Assembly: GCA_002418595.1 (NCBI GenBank) | Contig: DIEK01000099.1 | Span: forward strand, 2,074-9,851 | DNA length: 7,778 nt | Origin: Candidatus Omnitrophica bacterium UBA5776 | GTDB taxonomy: Bacteria; Omnitrophota; Gorgyraeia; Gygaellales; Profunditerraquicolaceae | Reading direction: 5' to 3' | Shown: piece by piece, positions 5,543 to 7,778 of the stretch | Numbering within the stretch: the stretch's first letter is position 1 | Layout: each line of letters begins with the position of its first letter | Translations under genes and position numbers: made by a program | Notes under the pieces: model-generated | Database searches by the model: none | What the model was told of the DNA's origin: nothing | Seen by the model: the letters and a program-made list of their open reading frames with translations, nothing else

Positions 5543-6209
5543 ATCCGGATCCGACGGCGAGGGATTGCCGGGCGAGAACCGCAATAAGACGCTCCAGGGC
5601 AAAAAGCGGTTTCAGACGGCCGGTTTTTATCTGCAGATCGCAGCGTAATATCTCCTTGAAAGCCGCCGCCGAACGTCCTTTTTCCCATTTAGCGCAGGAA
5701 TAACGCAGGCCTCCGAGAATGCGTTCCGGTTTCTCCCCGGATTCCATAAGGCTGTGCAAGCCCCGGAGCGCGTCTGCCGCCCGCCCGGAGCGTAACTGCC
5801 CGGCAAGAACAAAGACGTCCGCATGCGGAGTTTCCCCGAAGCGGATAAGGCGTCCGGCCCTGCATAAAGATGACTGAAAGGGATCTTTGGGATCGAGCCG
5901 TTCGAAATCCACCACAAGCAATATAGATTTGTTTGCGGCCGGGGCGTAAGCCGAGATGAATTTCTTCGCGGCAGACGACAATGCGCCGGCGTTCTTCAGG
6001 ACTATCATCCGCCGGGAAGCGCTCACCGGAATACTCAAAATCCTTTCCTGCAAAGAACGCAGGTCCATATCGTTGCCGTAAAAAACGTCGAGGTTGAATT
6101 CCCGGGTATCGGAAGGCAGGAATGTTTCTTTAAGCTGGTTCAAACGAAGGGTTTTTGCCGCGGAATCTTCGCCGGCAAAAACATAGACAAGGATATCTCC
6201 GGCTACCAT
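5541..6209 (-). CDS. holA: DNA polymerase III delta subunit, short form
   Basis: Delta is the clamp-loader subunit that opens the beta sliding clamp. The 222-residue protein begins with the delta-type domain I: Y-V-F-A-G-E-D (9-15), a F-N-L-D-V-F segment (38-43), S-R-R-M-I-V-L-K-N-A (65-74), then a hydrophobic strand S-I-L-L-V-V-D. After about residue 125 it goes directly to a helical part resembling domain III (A-L-R-G-L-H near 147-152, G-E-K-P-E-R-I-L near 158-165, I-K-T-G-R-L near 194-199). Usual delta is about 330-345 residues; the region of the lid domain (II) is missing and domain III is shortened. The adjacent lptE supports the call, since lptE-holA is a conserved order. Its ATG lies inside the end of lptE (7-nt overlap) without a well-placed SD, so translation is likely coupled. 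Family is likely; a diverged delta-like paralog is the alternative. Confidence 0.85.
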   Translation of the reverse strand: MVAGDILVYVFAGEDSAAKTLRLNQLKETFLPSDTREFNLDVFYGNDMDLRSLQERILSIPVSASRRMIVLKNAGALSSAAKKFISAYAPAANKSILLVVDFERLDPKDPFQSSLCRAGRLIRFGETPHADVFVLAGQLRSGRAADALRGLHSLMESGEKPERILGGLRYSCAKWEKGRSAAAFKEILRCDLQIKTGRLKPLFALERLIAVLARQSLAVGSG

Positions 6210-6757
6210 TGTTCAACAGTGCGCTCCACTATTCTGCGGGCGAGATCGAGCAGCGCGTCGTTAACGGCGGCGTCCTCCGACTTGGCGGCAGCTCCCCTGA
6301 CGAAATAAGTGGTGTCACCGGTGAAATTCCTTTCTTCCCAGAGCGGTTTGTCTGCGCCGGGTTCCCAGAGGCTTATGTTCACCAACAGGTTCATCCGGTA
6401 TTCGTCCACTTCGTTATCTGTGTTGTAACGCAGGGGATCCCTGCGGAATTCCACCAATTCGCCTTTCAGTATCAGATCCGCATTCTCTATGCCGACCGGC
6501 TTAAGATTGCCGTCCATAAGGAAACGGCGCGTAAGCGTACGGGTAATATCGCTCTCCAGCATCGGACGGTAGACTTTATAACCCTCCCTGGAATCGGACT
6601 CGCCGGTAATATCGACCTTATTGACGAAAGGAGCGATGTAAACCGTCTTGTAACTGCCGGTTATCATTGAGCGGGTGGTGTAGCCGCAGGAGGAAAGCAG
6701 GAAACCCGCCGCAGCCGAAATAACGGCCGGTATGAACAAAAACCGTAGACGCTTCAT
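6203..6757 (-). CDS. lptE: LPS-assembly lipoprotein LptE-like
   Basis: LptE is the outer-membrane lipoprotein that plugs and assists LptD in placing lipopolysaccharide on the cell surface. From the ATG at 6757 the product is 184 residues with a lipoprotein signal peptide: K-R-L-R, a hydrophobic core, and lipobox L-S-S-C with Cys24 as the lipidated residue, followed by G-Y-T. Downstream are family-like segments: V-Y-I-A-P-F-V-N (39-46), A-D-L-I-L-K-G, a Y-N-T-D-N-E-V-D-E-Y-R stretch and L-W-E-E-R-N-F-T-G-D-T-T-Y. A longer reading from 6808 adds 17 charged residues that would spoil the signal peptide. The start at 6757 also has a GAGGAAG ribosome binding site and overlaps the previous stop as ATGA. 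It sits between the BamD-like gene and holA. LptD is not in the window. Confidence 0.87.
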   Translation of the reverse strand: MKRLRFLFIPAVISAAAGFLLSSCGYTTRSMITGSYKTVYIAPFVNKVDITGESDSREGYKVYRPMLESDITRTLTRRFLMDGNLKPVGIENADLILKGELVEFRRDPLRYNTDNEVDEYRMNLLVNISLWEPGADKPLWEERNFTGDTTYFVRGAAAKSEDAAVNDALLDLARRIVERTVEQW

Positions 6758-7698
6758 TTCTTCTTCCTCTCGAGGATCTGCAGTCTTTCCAGCGATTTCG
6801 CGGCCCACATGGTGCCCGGATAATTCTTTACCACGTCTTCATAATATATCCTGGCCGACTGATAAATCCTTTGTTTTTCGTAAAACCTGCCGGAATTGAA
6901 GGCGCTGCATGCTTCCTTGTCCTTCAACGCGTCTATGTTCTTCTGCGCCTCTGGCGAAAGAACGGCGTCCGGATGGGCGTTGACGAAAGACATAAACCTT
7001 TCCTTTGCCTCCTTTGTCGCGCCCTGGTCGTAATCCGGCCCCTGGGAGACGGCGGCGCGGCAAGCGGCTATCTGAAACTGGGCCGCAGGCACCCATTCGC
7101 TGTCCGGATAAGTCTTGATCAGCTTGAAAAAGGCTTCTTCCGCCTCATAGTAACGCGAAAGTCCCTTGAGCACAAGGCCGAGTTTGTACTGGGCCTTGTC
7201 CGCCAGCGGTCCGTAATTGGAATTCTCCACCACCTTGGAGAATATCTCCACCCCCGGATTCTCCGGGGCGAATACCGCCGACACGCCTTTTCTCTTGCCG
7301 GAAACAAACTCTTCTCCTATACCGTACTGTCTTTCGATAGCCTCCTGGATTTTATCGGAGAAAGGATACTTATCGATCAACAACTGGTAAGCCTTAAACG
7401 CCTCGTAAGGCTTGCCGGCGGCTTCGTTTATTCTCCCAAGATAATACTGGCTGACAGCCGCTTCCGCCGACTTAGGGTAAGCCTTGATCAATTTTCGGAA
7501 TTCTTTCCCGGCTTCGTCGTAATGTTTGCCTTCGAACAGAAAAATCGCCGCTTCAGCCTGTTCTCTCGGGGTGGGTTTCACGGCAGTCTTGGGATTGACC
7601 CATTTACCGCTTTTAGGAGTCCATATCCAATAGGCGAACGCGGACTGATCCGTCAGCAGGATGAGAGAGAAGATAACAAGAAATACCTTGGTAAACAT
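6754..7698 (-). CDS. Exported TPR protein, BamD/YfiO-like
   Basis: BamD is a TPR lipoprotein of the outer-membrane beta-barrel assembly machine. From the ATG at 7698 this protein has 314 residues. A type I signal peptide (hydrophobic core, S-A-F-A cleavage after about residue 22) is followed by a Trp-rich segment Y-W-I-W-T-P. TPR-type repeats follow: H-Y-D-E-A-x-K-E-F-R-K-L-I with Y-P-K-S, a repeat ending D-K-Y-P-F-S, R-Y-Y-E-A-E-E-A-F with Y-P-D-S, and the last Y-Q-S-A-R-I-Y-Y-E-D-V-V with Y-P-G-T. The spacing of the final two repeats resembles BamD. There is no lipobox Cys, so unlike classical BamD it should be a soluble periplasmic protein or be held by partners. A TTG at 7734 extends the frame but lies in a promoter-like sequence. 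No SD precedes the ATG at 7698. First gene of the lptE-holA operon. Other exported TPR families (YbgF/CpoB) are possible. Confidence 0.7.
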   Translation of the reverse strand: MFTKVFLVIFSLILLTDQSAFAYWIWTPKSGKWVNPKTAVKPTPREQAEAAIFLFEGKHYDEAGKEFRKLIKAYPKSAEAAVSQYYLGRINEAAGKPYEAFKAYQLLIDKYPFSDKIQEAIERQYGIGEEFVSGKRKGVSAVFAPENPGVEIFSKVVENSNYGPLADKAQYKLGLVLKGLSRYYEAEEAFFKLIKTYPDSEWVPAAQFQIAACRAAVSQGPDYDQGATKEAKERFMSFVNAHPDAVLSPEAQKNIDALKDKEACSAFNSGRFYEKQRIYQSARIYYEDVVKNYPGTMWAAKSLERLQILERKKK

Positions 7699-7705
7699 AG
7701 TGTTT

Positions 7706-7734
7706 ACGGTAGCACAACCGCTATCTTTTGTCAA
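7706..7734 (-). promoter_or_regulatory. Candidate promoter of the BamD-like/lptE/holA operon
   Basis: A perfect TTGACA (7734-7729) is followed after 17 bp by TACCGT (7711-7706), a weak -10, preceded by TG-C so that the extended -10 pattern is met. The predicted start of transcription, near 7699, falls on the base just before the ATG at 7698, which would make the mRNA leaderless. This agrees with the lack of any SD. Confidence 0.45.
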
Positions 7735-7747
7735 CTGTGTCTTGACA
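7729..7747. repeat. Inverted repeat TGTCAA-N7-TTGACA
   Basis: Two perfect 6-base arms face each other across seven bases. Each arm is a consensus -35 hexamer for one of two divergent promoter candidates. It may be simply two back-to-back -35 elements, or an operator controlling both. Confidence 0.4.
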
Positions 7748-7769
7748 GGAAAAATGGGAATGATACCAT
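7742..7769 (+). promoter_or_regulatory. Candidate divergent promoter leaving the window rightward
   Basis: TTGACA (7742-7747) and TACCAT (7764-7769) are 16 bp apart, and TGA precedes the -10 to give an extended -10 pattern. Transcription would start near the right edge and read a gene outside the window. The -10 is weak and the gene is not visible, so confidence is modest. Confidence 0.35.
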
Positions 7770-7778
7770 AGATCCTTA

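Noticed and set aside
5419..5688. An 89-codon minus-strand frame spanning the rpsT terminator
   Set aside because: It crosses the terminator hairpin and overlaps both rpsT and holA in other frames; composition is shadow-like.
6155..6670. A 171-codon plus-strand open frame
   Set aside because: Antisense to lptE and the start of holA, whose family motifs are clear; no SD and no domain signature.
1..7778. Mobile element, CRISPR, toxin-antitoxin or other defence system
   Set aside because: Every long stretch is accounted for by conserved housekeeping genes, with no transposase, repeats array, integrase, or paired small ORFs; the largest gene-free gap is about 130 bp.

Overview
The window looks like core chromosome from an uncultured or little-studied Gram-negative-type (diderm) bacterium. 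Three things point to two membranes: an LptE-like LPS-assembly lipoprotein, a BamD-like TPR protein with a signal peptide, and a type IV pilus-type ATPase. By eye the GC content is moderate (around half). The style of several proteins is reminiscent of Omnitrophota/Elusimicrobiota-like lineages: a short UvrC, a short DNA polymerase III delta, and an exported TPR protein starting with a Trp-rich W-I-W-T-P segment. This assignment is an inference. I see no insertion sequence, CRISPR array, tRNA, rRNA or prophage gene.

Layout from right to left. A minus-strand operon runs from about 7698 to 5541: a BamD-like TPR protein, then lptE, then holA. Each gene overlaps the next by a few bases (ATGA at 6754-6757, 7 nt at 6203-6209). 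Convergent to it is rpsT (ribosomal protein S20) on the plus strand at 5219-5482, with a strong promoter (TTGATT, 17 bp, TATAAT) and an intrinsic terminator whose T-run reaches the holA stop codon. Divergent from rpsT is a second minus-strand run: murJ (lipid II flippase), uvrC, a one-domain O6-alkylguanine-DNA alkyltransferase, a PilT/PilU-like ATPase and prfB (release factor 2). prfB runs off the left edge just after its GGQ motif. murJ, uvrC and the alkyltransferase overlap and look co-translated. The ATPase and prfB probably also have their own promoter at the end of the alkyltransferase gene.

The genes cover cell-envelope biogenesis (BamD-like, LptE, MurJ), replication and repair (delta subunit, UvrC, alkyltransferase), translation (S20, RF2) and surface motility or pilus function (PilT-like). 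This is mostly conserved housekeeping content, and I do not see a wholly new multi-gene system.

The unusual material lies inside known families. The PilT-like ATPase has Asn where the Walker B catalytic Glu should be. UvrC lacks its (HhH)2 tail and most of the linker before the nuclease domain. Delta lacks the region of the lid domain. The alkyltransferase is a bare C-terminal domain, translationally coupled to uvrC. MurJ has Gln where a functionally important Asp sits in E. coli. prfB carries a textbook +1 programmed frameshift at codon 24. The operon at the right edge may be transcribed as a leaderless mRNA from one of two back-to-back promoters.
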